A stretch of DNA of 64,000 bases from Clostridium lentum (GTDB taxonomy: Bacteria; Bacillota; Clostridia; Clostridiales; Clostridiaceae). Both the position numbers and the translations under genes were made by a program. Location of the stretch: positions 62,001 through 126,000 of the forward strand of contig NZ_JACOOQ010000002.1 of NCBI RefSeq assembly GCF_014287815.1, in the 5' to 3' direction. Numbering within the stretch: position 1 is the first letter of the stretch; each line of letters begins with the position of its first letter. Of this stretch, positions 35,084-42,833 are shown in pieces. Under the pieces are notes generated by a model. The model did not search any database, was not told the DNA's origin, and was given only the letters and a program-made list of their open reading frames with translations.

Positions 35084-36604
35084 ATGGGGCTGTCGCACTA
35101 AATAATTAGTGCACAGCTCATTTTTGTTAAAAAATAAATCTCAAACTCCATGAGTCTGAGATGTATGGTAAAATATTTTTATGTACTTTAAAAAAATCTT
35201 ACACAAGAATTATACTATAAATCGAAAGTTTTATCAATTAAAACTTCCTTTTGATATAGAGTGCATAATTTCAGATAATGATTCGGTGAGATTGCTAAGC
35301 CTGTTTGTGGAGGAGATGGATTTAACTGAGCTATATTCTACTTATTCTAAAATAAGAGAAAATCAAGTATCACCAATGAATATGCTGAAAATTATGCTTT
35401 ATGGATATATGAATGGACTTTACTCTTCAAGAGACATAGAAACTGCATGTAGAAGAGATATCAATTTTATGTTTCTACTAGAAGGAGCTTCGCCACCGGA
35501 CCATTCAACATTTGCAAGGTTTAGAAGTTTACACTTTGCTCCATGTGCTAAAAGACTTTTATCAGAAGTAACCAAGTTTCTTTATAAAATTGGGGAAATA
35601 TCAGGTAAGTCAATATTTATTGATGGTACTAAAATAGAAGCTTGTGCTAATAAATATACTTTTGTTTGGAAAAAAGCTGTAACAAAAAATCTATCTAAAT
35701 TGTTAATAAAAATAGCCGACCTTGTAAAAGAATGTGAAGAACTTTATGGAATTAAATTAATTTATAAAGATAAAGTACAAATGAAGCATGTAAAAAAGCT
35801 TAGGAAAAAACTTTATGAATTAAAAAATTTAGAAGGAATAGAGTTCGTCCACGGATGTGGTAAAAGAAAAACTACTTTACAAAAGTCTATAGAGAAACTC
35901 GAAGAATATCTTTTAAAATTTAAAGAATATAATAGAAAGGTATACACTTGCGGAAATAGAAATAGTTACTCAAAAACGGATATTGATGCTACATTTATGA
36001 GAATGAAAGAAGATGCTATGAAAAATGGACAACTTAAACCAGCTTATAATGTGCAACATGGGGTGGATGCTGAATATATTACGTGGCTTACTGTTGGTCC
36101 TGAGCTAACAGACACAACTACATTGATACTATTTCTTAAAAGTATGGAAGAAAATTCAAATTTTAAATATTTAAAAATAGTTGCCGATGCTGGATATGAA
36201 AGTGTAAAGACAATTTATATATGTGAGGACTGTAGTAATTGCAACTATAAGAGTCAATGCATTAAAGGAAATAATTCTAAAATTCCATTGGAGAAAAGAA
36301 CTAAAAAATTTGAAACTTCAAAAAAGTTTAATCGACAAAGGAAAGAAGATTTAGACTTGCTATTGCTCATAATGTTAATAAATTACATAATAAAATACAA
36401 TATAACCGAACTGGTAAGTATTTATTTGAGCTAAAAGAAGCTTAATAGTTAAATTTTTCAAGTTTTTTCTGTTAGCTTTATTAAAGTGCGTCTATTTTTA
36501 AATAATGTCTATCCATATCATAAAATATGCCTTAAATTTTATAAAAGTATAGAAAAGGAGCTATCGCTAACGGATTTTTTTATCCGCTATTGCGACAGCC
36601 CCAT
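35084..36604 (+). mobile_element. Decayed IS1182-type insertion sequence
   Basis: A 1.5-kb element bounded by inverted repeats ATGGGGCTGTCGCA (from 35084) and TGCGACAGCCCCAT (to 36604). Near the left tip ATCTCA-AACTC / GAGT-CTGAGAT forms a hairpin (about 35140-35163). No clear target-site duplication is visible. The inside carries a transposase gene with two internal deletions (next entry), so this copy is not autonomous. It lies between ldh (minus) and the lrgAB-like pair (plus). Confidence 0.88.
35181..36445 (+). pseudogene. IS1182-family transposase, internally deleted
   Basis: The open frame (to 36434, 417 codons) begins MYFKKILHKNYTINRKFYQL and keeps the first Asp (FIDGTKIEACANKYTFVWKK) and second Asp (KIVADAGYES). 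At YES-V-KTIYICEDC a block of about 50 residues seems missing, and after RQRKEDLD the frame jumps to LLLLIMLIN, losing the segment with the catalytic Glu. A second frame across 36358-36445 still reads AIAHNVNKLHNKIQYNRTGK then YLFELKEA and a stop: the original C-terminus, so the second deletion also shifted the frame. The enzyme should be inactive. Confidence 0.85.
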
Positions 36605-36685
36605 GAATTTATTCTTTTCAATATAATTTATGATTATAGAGAGTACTATAGACAGGAGAAGAATTATTTTAATTTTTTGAAAATT

Positions 36686-36713
36686 TTATAACACTGAAAA
36701 ATAAGTGTTATAA
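36686..36713. promoter_or_regulatory. Palindrome upstream of lrgA-like gene
   Basis: TTATAACACT / AGTGTTATAA, a perfect 10-bp inverted repeat with an 8-nt spacer. The right arm contains TATAAT (36709-36714), a likely -10 box for lrgAB. It could be an operator or a small hairpin. The rest of 36605-36766 shows nothing else. Confidence 0.5.
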
Positions 36714-36766
36714 TCATCATGAGGATTGTAGAATAATAAGATAAAAACATTAAGGAGAGTGGAAAA

Positions 36767-37138
36767 ATGAAGTTATTTAGAGAAGCCATAATAATTTTTG
36801 GTATATATCTCTTAGGAGTATTAATAACAGATATTACTGGAGTTCCTATACCTGGCAATGTGATAGGAATGGTTATATTATTTTTATTATTGTATTTAAA
36901 AGTAATAAAGGTAGAACAAATAAGCACCATTTCTAACTTTTTCTTAGAGCATTTGGCATTTTTCTTTATACCTGCTGGAGTAGGTTTAATATCATCTTTT
37001 TCAGTAATAAAAAATATATGGTTACAGTTATTAATTGTATGTTTTGTAACAACTGCAATTACTATGATATGTACAGGACTAGTAGTTCAAAAAATAGCTA
37101 ATAAAAAAGAAGGTGATAAAGATGGAAAGCTTAATTAA
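36767..37138 (+). CDS. lrgA: CidA/LrgA family holin-like protein
   Basis: A 123-residue membrane protein with four hydrophobic segments. Family marks: IYLLGVLITDITGVPIPGNV (the PxPGxVxGMxLLF block), FFLEHLAFFFIPAGVGL (L-x4-MxLFF-PA-VG equivalent). CidA/LrgA proteins act like holins in murein-hydrolase control or as part of pyruvate/glycolate-type transporters with LrgB. AGGAGAG ribosome site. Overlaps the lrgB-like gene, so the two are coupled. Confidence 0.9.
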   Translation: MKLFREAIIIFGIYLLGVLITDITGVPIPGNVIGMVILFLLLYLKVIKVEQISTISNFFLEHLAFFFIPAGVGLISSFSVIKNIWLQLLIVCFVTTAITMICTGLVVQKIANKKEGDKDGKLN

Positions 37139-37826
37139 TAATATGCTTTTTGGGGTGGTTATTTCTCTTATAGCATTTGAATTGGCATTAATTATTAGAA
37201 AAAAAACTGGAATAGTATTATTAAATCCACTTTTAGTATCAATAATAATGGTAATAGTATTTTTGTTATTATTTAATATAGATGTAGAAATATACAATGT
37301 AGGTGGAGATTTCATCAATATGTTCTTAGGGCCTGCAACGGTTGTACTTGCAGTACCTCTTTATAATCAGTTAGATAATTTAAAAAGATATGCTGTTCCA
37401 ATAGTAGTAGGAATTTTTATTGGTACTATTATAGGTGTAATATCAATTATTATATCTTGTGTAGTGTTTGATTTAAATGAAGAAATAATAGCCTCTCTTT
37501 TACCTAAATCTGTAACTACACCCATAGGAATTGAAATATCAAGTCAATTAGGCGGTATCATACCTATTACAGTATTGGCAATATTAATAACAGGAATTAT
37601 TGGAGCTGTCATAGCACCAATAGTATGTAAAGTATTTAAGATAAAAAATCAAGTTGCCATTGGAGTAGCAATTGGAACGTCATCTCATGCTTTAGGAACA
37701 ACAAAGGCTTTAGAAATGGGGGAAATAGAAGGGGCAATGAGTAGTCTTTCCATAGGTGTTGCTGGAATTATGACTGTTTTTATAGCACCAGCTACATATC
37801 AATTATTTATTAATTTAATTACATAA
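37122..37826 (+). CDS. lrgB: LrgB/CidB family membrane protein
   Basis: A 234-residue protein with about seven hydrophobic segments. Start ATG 37122 (MESLINNMLF) has AGAAGGTGA upstream and overlaps the end of lrgA by 17 bp. LrgB motifs: FLGPATVVLAVPLYNQ, LLPKSVTTPIGIEISSQLGG and GTSSHALGTTKALEMGE. With LrgA it forms a two-component membrane system tied to autolysis control or to uptake of three-carbon acids such as pyruvate. Its position next to ldh and PFOR genes would fit the latter, but that link is inference. Confidence 0.93.
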   Translation: MESLINNMLFGVVISLIAFELALIIRKKTGIVLLNPLLVSIIMVIVFLLLFNIDVEIYNVGGDFINMFLGPATVVLAVPLYNQLDNLKRYAVPIVVGIFIGTIIGVISIIISCVVFDLNEEIIASLLPKSVTTPIGIEISSQLGGIIPITVLAILITGIIGAVIAPIVCKVFKIKNQVAIGVAIGTSSHALGTTKALEMGEIEGAMSSLSIGVAGIMTVFIAPATYQLFINLIT

Positions 37827-37901
37827 ATACTTTATTAGTTAAATTTAGTATAGCTATAGTTAAGAAGTTACAACTGAAAAGGTAAAATGTTAATTCCCTT
37901 T

Positions 37902-37992
37902 GCTAAGTAAATTAAGCTTCGCTTAGGTAAATTAGTTTGTAGCTTTGCTAAACTAATAAATAAGCGAAGTGATATTTACGACTTAACTTAGC
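37902..37992. repeat. 91-nt nested palindrome after lrgB
   Basis: Three concentric inverted repeats: GCTAAGT (37902-37908) with ACTTAGC (37986-37992); CTTCGCTTA (37917-37925) with TAAGCGAAG (37961-37969), perfect; TTAGTTT (37932-37938) with AAACTAA (37950-37956), perfect. The whole can fold into one long stem-loop. No coding potential. It may be a small MITE-like element or an RNA structure at the 3' end of lrgAB. Confidence 0.65.
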
Positions 37993-38012
37993 TATTTATG
38001 TTGACTTAATTA

Positions 38013-38049
38013 AGTGCATAAGAAAAGCAATATGCACTGTTTGATTTTT
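38013..38049 (+). terminator. Possible terminator of lrgAB
   Basis: AGTGCATA / TATGCACT stem with a ten-nt loop, then GTTTGATTTTT. The T run is interrupted. Confidence 0.5.
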
Positions 38050-38443
38050 AAAGTATGTCTTCTAAGCTATATTTTGAAAATTCTTTAATGAATTTTTCAA
38101 GAGAGTTAGAAATAATGTATTTAAGTTTACAACCACCAGTCATTAATGGGCAGTTTTCTGGATTATTAAAACATTCAACAATATTTAAATTGTCTTCTGT
38201 AATTTTAAGTATTTCCCCTAGATTTATATCTTTAGGCTCCATTCCTAGTTTTAAACCACCACCACGCCCTTTGATGGAAATAACATAATTTGTTTTTGCT
38301 AGCTTATGAATTATCTTTTTTAAGTGATGTTCAGAAATATCTAAAGCATTAGCTAATTCCTCAACAGTAGCTAAGGAATCTTTTTTATCTGCTAAATAAA
38401 TAAGAGCTCTGAAAGAGTAATCAGTAAATTTTGAAAGTTGCAT
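38048..38443 (-). CDS. Rrf2-family regulator, NsrR-like
   Basis: A 131-residue DNA-binding protein: MQLSKFTDYSFRALIYLA start, winged helix with ATVEELANALDISEHHLKKI and INYV-like KGRGGGLKLG (wing). Three cysteines in IVECFNNPENCPLMTGGCKL match the 4Fe-4S ligands of NsrR, the nitric-oxide sensor. It is divergent from a DUF1858 gene, with a shared palindrome in between. NO sensing and repression of its neighbour are inferred from the family and the layout. Confidence 0.85.
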   Translation of the reverse strand: MQLSKFTDYSFRALIYLADKKDSLATVEELANALDISEHHLKKIIHKLAKTNYVISIKGRGGGLKLGMEPKDINLGEILKITEDNLNIVECFNNPENCPLMTGGCKLKYIISNSLEKFIKEFSKYSLEDIL

Positions 38444-38498
38444 ATATAGTCCTCTTTTCTTTTGCTAATAAGTATTATTTTATCAAAAAATAATGTAA

Positions 38499-38531
38499 AA
38501 TAAAATGTGCATTTCAATTGAACATTTTATT
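38499..38531. promoter_or_regulatory. Operator-like inverted repeat between nsrR-like and DUF1858 genes
   Basis: AATAAAATGT (38499-38508) and ACATTTTATT (38522-38531) are exact reverse complements 13 bp apart, and the interior ATTTC-AATTGA adds dyad symmetry. It lies midway between the divergent genes, where an Rrf2 dimer would be expected to bind. Confidence 0.65.
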
Positions 38532-38597
38532 CTCTTATGATATATTATTTATAGAATAAATGCAAAAATATTATTTAGATAAATGGAGGTACATATA

Positions 38598-38780
38598 ATG
38601 ATAACTAAAGATATGACAATTGGTGAAGTAATAAAGATGAAAGCAAATGCACCTGAAATATTAATGGGCTTTGGTATGGGGTGTGTAGGATGTCCATCAG
38701 CACAAGCTGAATGTATTGAAGATGCAGCAGAAATTCATGGAATAAACTTAACAGAATTATTAGAAGCATTAAATAAATAG
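38598..38780 (+). CDS. DUF1858 protein (hybrid-cluster-associated type)
   Basis: A 60-residue protein. ATG 38598 is the start (MITKDMTIGEVIKMKANAPE); an earlier in-frame ATG at 38583 overlaps the GGAGG ribosome site. The core GFGMGCVGCPSAQAECIEDAA has the CxxC redox pair of the DUF1858/ScdA-N family. Such proteins are often found with hybrid cluster protein and NO-response genes and may repair or sense iron-sulfur damage. The divergent NsrR-like regulator supports a nitrosative-stress role. Confidence 0.87.
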   Translation: MITKDMTIGEVIKMKANAPEILMGFGMGCVGCPSAQAECIEDAAEIHGINLTELLEALNK

Positions 38781-38792
38781 TATAAGTATAGT

Positions 38793-38833
38793 AATAAACT
38801 CACAGAAGATATTTTCTGTGAGTTTATTTTTTT
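38793..38833 (+). terminator. Terminator of the DUF1858 gene
   Basis: Perfect 15-bp stem AATAAACTCACAGAA / TTCTGTGAGTTTATT with TTTTT. Confidence 0.9.
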
Positions 38834-38841
38834 AGAAAGTG

Positions 38842-38891
38842 TTGACAATTAATGTAAGGAGTATATACTGTATATATAGAATATATACAGT
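38842..38891 (+). promoter_or_regulatory. Promoter and operator of the GntR/ABC operon
   Basis: TTGACA (38842-38847) and TATACT (38864-38869), 16-bp spacing. ACTGTATATAT (38867-38877) and ATATATACAGT (38881-38891) form a perfect 11-bp palindrome around AGA, overlapping the -10 box. This is the expected place for autorepression by the GntR regulator. Confidence 0.8.
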
Positions 38892-38925
38892 AATGACTTT
38901 AAATACAGTTGGAAAAGAGGTAATT

Positions 38926-39309
38926 ATGAGAATAGTTATATCAAATAGTTCAGGGATTCCTATATATGAACAAATAAAGGAAGGAATTAAAAGTTCTATT
39001 CTTTCAGGTGAATTACAGGAAGGGGAAATGCTTCCTTCTATAAGGCAATTGGCTAAAGAATTAAAAGTTAGTGTAATAACCACCACTAGAGCATATAATG
39101 ATTTGCAATATGAAGGATTTGTAACAAATGTTCAAGGAAAGGGATGCTATGTACTAGCTCAAGATAACGAGATGTTAAAAGAACAGCAACTTAGAGAAAT
39201 AGAAGAATGCTTTGAAAAAGCTATTGTGGCAGCTAAAAGGGCGCAGCTTAGCAGAGAAGAATTAAAAAATATGTTGGATTTTATCTTAGAGGAGGAAAGT
39301 TATGAATAA
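38926..39309 (+). CDS. GntR-family regulator, YtrA subfamily
   Basis: A 127-residue repressor. ATG 38926 (MRIVISNSSGIPIYEQI) has GAGG upstream; the longer frame would start inside the promoter. The GntR winged helix is clear: IKSSILSGELQEGEMLPSIR, then LAKELKVSVITTTRAYNDLQ and GFVTNVQGKGCYV. The short C-terminal helical tail, without a large ligand domain, defines the YtrA type, which usually represses a linked ABC transporter. It overlaps the ATPase gene by 8 bp. Confidence 0.92.
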   Translation: MRIVISNSSGIPIYEQIKEGIKSSILSGELQEGEMLPSIRQLAKELKVSVITTTRAYNDLQYEGFVTNVQGKGCYVLAQDNEMLKEQQLREIEECFEKAIVAAKRAQLSREELKNMLDFILEEESYE

Positions 39310-40156
39310 TGTATTAGAGATAAACAACATTACTAAGGATTATAAAAAGTTTAAAATAGATAATATATCTTTTAATTTGCCAAAGGGGTATATTATGGGC
39401 TTTATAGGTGCTAATGGAGCAGGAAAGACTACTACTATTAAGCTTATATTAAATATGATAAAGAGAGACTCTGGAGAAATAAAGGTTTTTGGCCTTGATA
39501 ATATAAGAGAGGAAGAAAGGATTAAGGAGCAAATTGGTGTAGTATTTGATGAATGCTATTACTTAGAAGATTGGACTCTAAATGATGTTGAAAAAGCTGT
39601 AAGTATGTTTTATAAGAATTGGAACAGCAGCATATATGAAAAGTATTTAAAGGAATTTAATTTAGCTAGAGATAAGAAAGTTAAAGATTTGTCTAGAGGA
39701 ATGAGAATGAAGCTGATGATAGCAGTGGCCTTTTCTCACGAAGCAAAGCTTTTAATCTTAGATGAACCTACTAGTGGTTTAGATCCAGTGGCCAGAGATG
39801 AATTTTTAGATATATTAAGAGATTATATAGAAGATGAAGAAAAAAGCGTAATATTTTCTTCACATATAACTTCTGATATAGAAAAAATAGCTGATTATAT
39901 AACTTATATAAATAATGGCAAGATTATTTTTACAGGAGAAAAGGATGAGTTTTTAGAGAAATATTGCATTATCAAGGGTGGAAAAGAAGATATCACAGAA
40001 AGCCAGAAGAAAGAAATCATTGGCTTAAGAATGCATAGCACAGGTTTTGAAGGGCTTATTGAGCTTAAGAAAGCTGTAGGGTTCTCTAGCAAGGTAATTA
40101 TTGAAAAAGCATCTCTTGATGAAATTATGATTTATATGAATAAGGAGGCCATGTAA
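39302..40156 (+). CDS. ABC transporter ATP-binding protein (YtrB-like)
   Basis: A 284-residue ATPase: Walker A GANGAGKTTTIKL, signature DLSRGMRMKLMIA, Walker B KLLILDEPTSGLDP, and H-loop FSSHITSDIEKI. The C-terminal 70 residues are an accessory domain as in BcrA/YtrB-type exporters. It pairs with the permease that begins 2 bp after its stop. YtrA-controlled transporters respond to cell-wall antibiotics or membrane stress in Bacillus; the substrate here is unknown. Confidence 0.93.
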   Translation: MNNVLEINNITKDYKKFKIDNISFNLPKGYIMGFIGANGAGKTTTIKLILNMIKRDSGEIKVFGLDNIREEERIKEQIGVVFDECYYLEDWTLNDVEKAVSMFYKNWNSSIYEKYLKEFNLARDKKVKDLSRGMRMKLMIAVAFSHEAKLLILDEPTSGLDPVARDEFLDILRDYIEDEEKSVIFSSHITSDIEKIADYITYINNGKIIFTGEKDEFLEKYCIIKGGKEDITESQKKEIIGLRMHSTGFEGLIELKKAVGFSSKVIIEKASLDEIMIYMNKEAM

Positions 40157-40158
40157 TA

Positions 40159-40824
40159 ATGGAAAAAGTTTGTAAGTTTGCAAAATTAGATTTATTTATG
40201 GTAAAGCCATATTTGAAGAAGTATATGCTATTATTATTTGCAGTATCTATTCCAGTGATAATAACCACTAAAAATATATATATGATGTCATTTATAGCTA
40301 TGTTTTATGGTGTAATAATGGTAAGCTATCCTTTTGCCTTAAGTGAAAAAAATAATATAGAGAATTTTTATGGTACCTTGTCATTAAAGAAGCGAAATAT
40401 TGTTAATGGAAGATATATCTTTACTTTAGGGACAATGATATTTTTTACTATACTTTCTTATATTATTATGATAGTTGGAAATGTGATTTTAAAACAAGGC
40501 TTGGAGTATAGTGAACTATTATTTGTTTTAGTAACAGGTTTTTTTATGTCACTTATATTAGTGTCATTACAGCTTCCAGCATATTTTAAATTAGGATATA
40601 CTAAAGGAAAGATTTTCACTTATGTACCTTTTTTTGTGATAGCAATAGGAGTTCCTCTTCTTGGGAGTTTAATGGGAGAATCTACAGAAAAATTTAAAGC
40701 AATAGCAGCATATATAGAAAATAATCCAGTTATGGTCAGCATTTTCTTAATATTATGTGGCTTATTAATATTTGAAATATCTAATATAGTATCACAAAGG
40801 CTATATATAAATAGAACTGCATAA
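40159..40824 (+). CDS. ABC-2 type permease subunit
   Basis: A 221-residue protein with six hydrophobic segments, beginning MEKVCKFAKLDLFMVKPYLK. The arrangement (DLFMVKPYLKKYMLLLF; VSYPFALSEKNNIENFYGTL; NGRYIF) matches the ABC2_membrane_5 permeases that accompany YtrB-type ATPases. With the preceding ATPase it forms an exporter; third gene of the GntR operon. No obvious terminator until the hairpin at 40937. Confidence 0.85.
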   Translation: MEKVCKFAKLDLFMVKPYLKKYMLLLFAVSIPVIITTKNIYMMSFIAMFYGVIMVSYPFALSEKNNIENFYGTLSLKKRNIVNGRYIFTLGTMIFFTILSYIIMIVGNVILKQGLEYSELLFVLVTGFFMSLILVSLQLPAYFKLGYTKGKIFTYVPFFVIAIGVPLLGSLMGESTEKFKAIAAYIENNPVMVSIFLILCGLLIFEISNIVSQRLYINRTA

Positions 40825-40905
40825 AAAAGTATATGGTGAAAACTACCTTGTAACTTTATAATTGAAGCAAGGCTATATCAAATTAGGGTATTGTATAAAG
40901 AAATA

Positions 40906-40968
40906 TTGACATTAAAAAAATAGTGAGATATATTGAGGAATATAGAGAGAGTCTGTATTCCTTTTTTT
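40906..40968 (+). promoter_or_regulatory. arsR promoter overlapped by hairpin/operator
   Basis: TTGACA (40906-40911) and TATATT (40929-40934) are 17 bp apart. Immediately after comes AGGAATA / TATTCCT (40936-40962) with a T7 run, which can terminate read-through from the ABC operon. Inside it AATATAGA-GAGAG-TCTGTATT (40939-40959) resembles the palindrome before the MATE gene at 41443, so it may be the ArsR operator. Confidence 0.65.
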
Positions 40969-41006
40969 ATTTTATAAAAGGAATATATGATTAGTGGAGG
41001 ATTTGT

Positions 41007-41318
41007 ATGGACGATAAATATGAAGTTAATTCAAGAATATTTAAAGCTTTAAGTGATGTGAATAGATTAAAGATCATTGACTTATTATCATATGAGGAGA
41101 AATGTGGATGCAAGATATTAGAACATTTTAATTTTACTCAACCTACATTATCACATCATATGAAAGTATTAATAGAATGTGGATTGGTGGAAGCAAGAAA
41201 GTGTGGAACTTGGAATTATTATAAAATAAGCAATGAAAGTGCTAAGGAACTCATTAAATTTATAAAATCTATCACTAATAAAGACATGGATATTAATGGC
41301 AATGAAATAGAGCAATAG
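41007..41318 (+). CDS. ArsR-family metalloregulator-like repressor
   Basis: A 103-residue winged-helix protein: SRIFKALSDVNRLKIIDLLS, then FTQPTLSHHMKVLIECGLVE and ARKCGTWNYYKIS. EEKCGCKILEHF holds the CxC pair at the helix where ArsR binds As/Sb, and KCG adds a third cysteine in the wing. It precedes a MATE exporter that has a matching operator-like palindrome, so it likely controls its own gene and the exporter. Inducer unknown; thiophilic metalloid is plausible. Confidence 0.9.
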   Translation: MDDKYEVNSRIFKALSDVNRLKIIDLLSYEEKCGCKILEHFNFTQPTLSHHMKVLIECGLVEARKCGTWNYYKISNESAKELIKFIKSITNKDMDINGNEIEQ

Positions 41319-41321
41319 CAG

Positions 41322-41348
41322 AAAACTTCAGTTATAGCTGGGGTTTTT
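41322..41348 (+). terminator. Terminator of the arsR-like gene
   Basis: AAAACTTCAG / CTGGGGTTTT (G-U pairs) with a six-nt loop and a T run. Confidence 0.7.
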
Positions 41349-41374
41349 ATTATTTATTCATGAAAACTTATAGA

Positions 41375-41427
41375 TTGACACTATATAGATAGTCATTTAT
41401 ATTAAATATAGATAAATATCTATATTT
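41375..41427 (+). promoter_or_regulatory. Promoter and palindromic operator of the MATE gene
   Basis: TTGACA (41375-41380) and TATATT (41398-41403), 17-bp spacing. Directly downstream AAATATAGATA (41404-41414) and TATCTATATTT (41417-41427) form a perfect 11-bp palindrome with a 2-bp centre, the geometry of ArsR/SmtB sites. Confidence 0.8.
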
Positions 41428-41442
41428 AGGAGTAGAGTTAAG

Positions 41443-42753
41443 ATGAAAAAGATAGATTTAACTAAGGGAAAAGTAATAAATGTACTAACGGTGCTTGCAC
41501 TACCAATAATGGCAACTTCACTTTTACAATTCACCTATAATCTTATTGATATGCTTTGGGTTGGTGCAGTGGGAAGTGATGCAGTAGCTAGTGTGGGATC
41601 ATCAAGTTTTTTTGTAGGTCTAGGCTATGCAATAAATTCAATGGTGGTAATAGGGACTACCATAAAACTTGCACAAGCTATTGGCAGGAAAGAAACTGAA
41701 AAAGAAAAGGAATACATTAATGCTGGGTTAGTTATAAATTTAATAATAGCATTAAGCTATGGCTTATTATTGATATTTTGTGGAAAAATATTTATAGACT
41801 TTTTAAATTTAAATAATACTATAGTAGAAAGAAATTCATTTTATTATTTAGCTATTAATGGACCAATTTTATTTTTTGGATTTTTTAATATGCTATATTC
41901 TAAAATTATAGGAAGTTATGGCAACAATAAAATAGCATTAATTATAAGTGCCATAGGAATTGTTTCAAATATAATATTAGATCCAATATTCATATATATA
42001 TTTAATATGGGGGTATCAGGAGCTGCTTTGGCAACCTTGGTAGCTAATATTATCATGTTTTTATTATATAGAAGAAAATCTATGAGCTTTTTAAGATATT
42101 ATAGAGGTGTTAAATTAGATTTTGTAAAAGTTAAAGAAATTTGTGTCTTAGGAATTCCAATGTCTTTCCAAAGAGTATTATTTACCTTGATAAATATAGT
42201 TTTGGCAAGAATAATTGGTGGTTTTGGTGCAAATGCCATAGCAGCTCAAAAAATTGGTCTGCAGATTGAATCTATAACATATATGGTGATAGGTGGACTT
42301 CATGGAGCTATATCAAGTTTTGTAGGACAAAACTTTGGTGCAGGCAAATATAATAGGATTAAGGAAGGATATAAAACAGCATTAAAATTAGGTATACTTT
42401 ATTCTCTAATGATGGTATTTGTATTTGTCTTTTTAAATAGGCCCATAATTAAGCTTTTTATTAGTGAAAATGAAACTATAATAATTGCAGCTGATTATTT
42501 AAGGATAGTGGCTTTTTCACAAATATTTAGCACTATAGAAACTATATCCAATGGAACATTTACAGGTCTTGGATTACCGAAGATACCATCACTTATAAGT
42601 ATTGTCTTTACAGCATTAAGAATACCTATGGCTTTGATGTTTGTAGGAAGATTTGGTATAAATGGAGTATGGATGAGTATTTCCATTTCAAGTATATTAA
42701 AAGGTATAACATCATACATTATGTACTTGATCGTTGTTAAGATGAAGTTATAG
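41443..42753 (+). CDS. MATE-family exporter under ArsR-like control
   Basis: A 436-residue, 12-segment MATE protein: VLALPIMATSLLQFTYNLID, MLWVGAVGSDAVASVGSSS, and second-half FVGQNFGAGKYNRIKEGYKT. It is related to the MATE at 22498 (same IDM-WVG and GQN-GAG blocks) but clearly diverged. AGGAGTAG ribosome site. An ArsR regulator lies just upstream and a strong operator precedes the gene; together they look like an inducible efflux unit. A MATE rather than ArsB/Acr3 paired with ArsR is unusual. Confidence 0.92.
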   Translation: MKKIDLTKGKVINVLTVLALPIMATSLLQFTYNLIDMLWVGAVGSDAVASVGSSSFFVGLGYAINSMVVIGTTIKLAQAIGRKETEKEKEYINAGLVINLIIALSYGLLLIFCGKIFIDFLNLNNTIVERNSFYYLAINGPILFFGFFNMLYSKIIGSYGNNKIALIISAIGIVSNIILDPIFIYIFNMGVSGAALATLVANIIMFLLYRRKSMSFLRYYRGVKLDFVKVKEICVLGIPMSFQRVLFTLINIVLARIIGGFGANAIAAQKIGLQIESITYMVIGGLHGAISSFVGQNFGAGKYNRIKEGYKTALKLGILYSLMMVFVFVFLNRPIIKLFISENETIIIAADYLRIVAFSQIFSTIETISNGTFTGLGLPKIPSLISIVFTALRIPMALMFVGRFGINGVWMSISISSILKGITSYIMYLIVVKMKL

Positions 42754-42765
42754 TTTTATAAGTAT

Positions 42766-42794
42766 TTGACCAGATAAATTTAATAGATTATATT
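42766..42794 (+). promoter_or_regulatory. Promoter of gshF
   Basis: TTGACC (42766-42771) and TATATT (42789-42794), spacing 17 bp. Confidence 0.75.
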
Positions 42795-42833
42795 AGATAT
42801 AATTATAGAGAATTTAAGGAAGGAATATAAAAA

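Noticed and set aside
35076..36612. Target-site duplication of the decayed IS
   Set aside because: The flanks (TAGCC.. and GAATT..) do not match, so no duplication could be shown.
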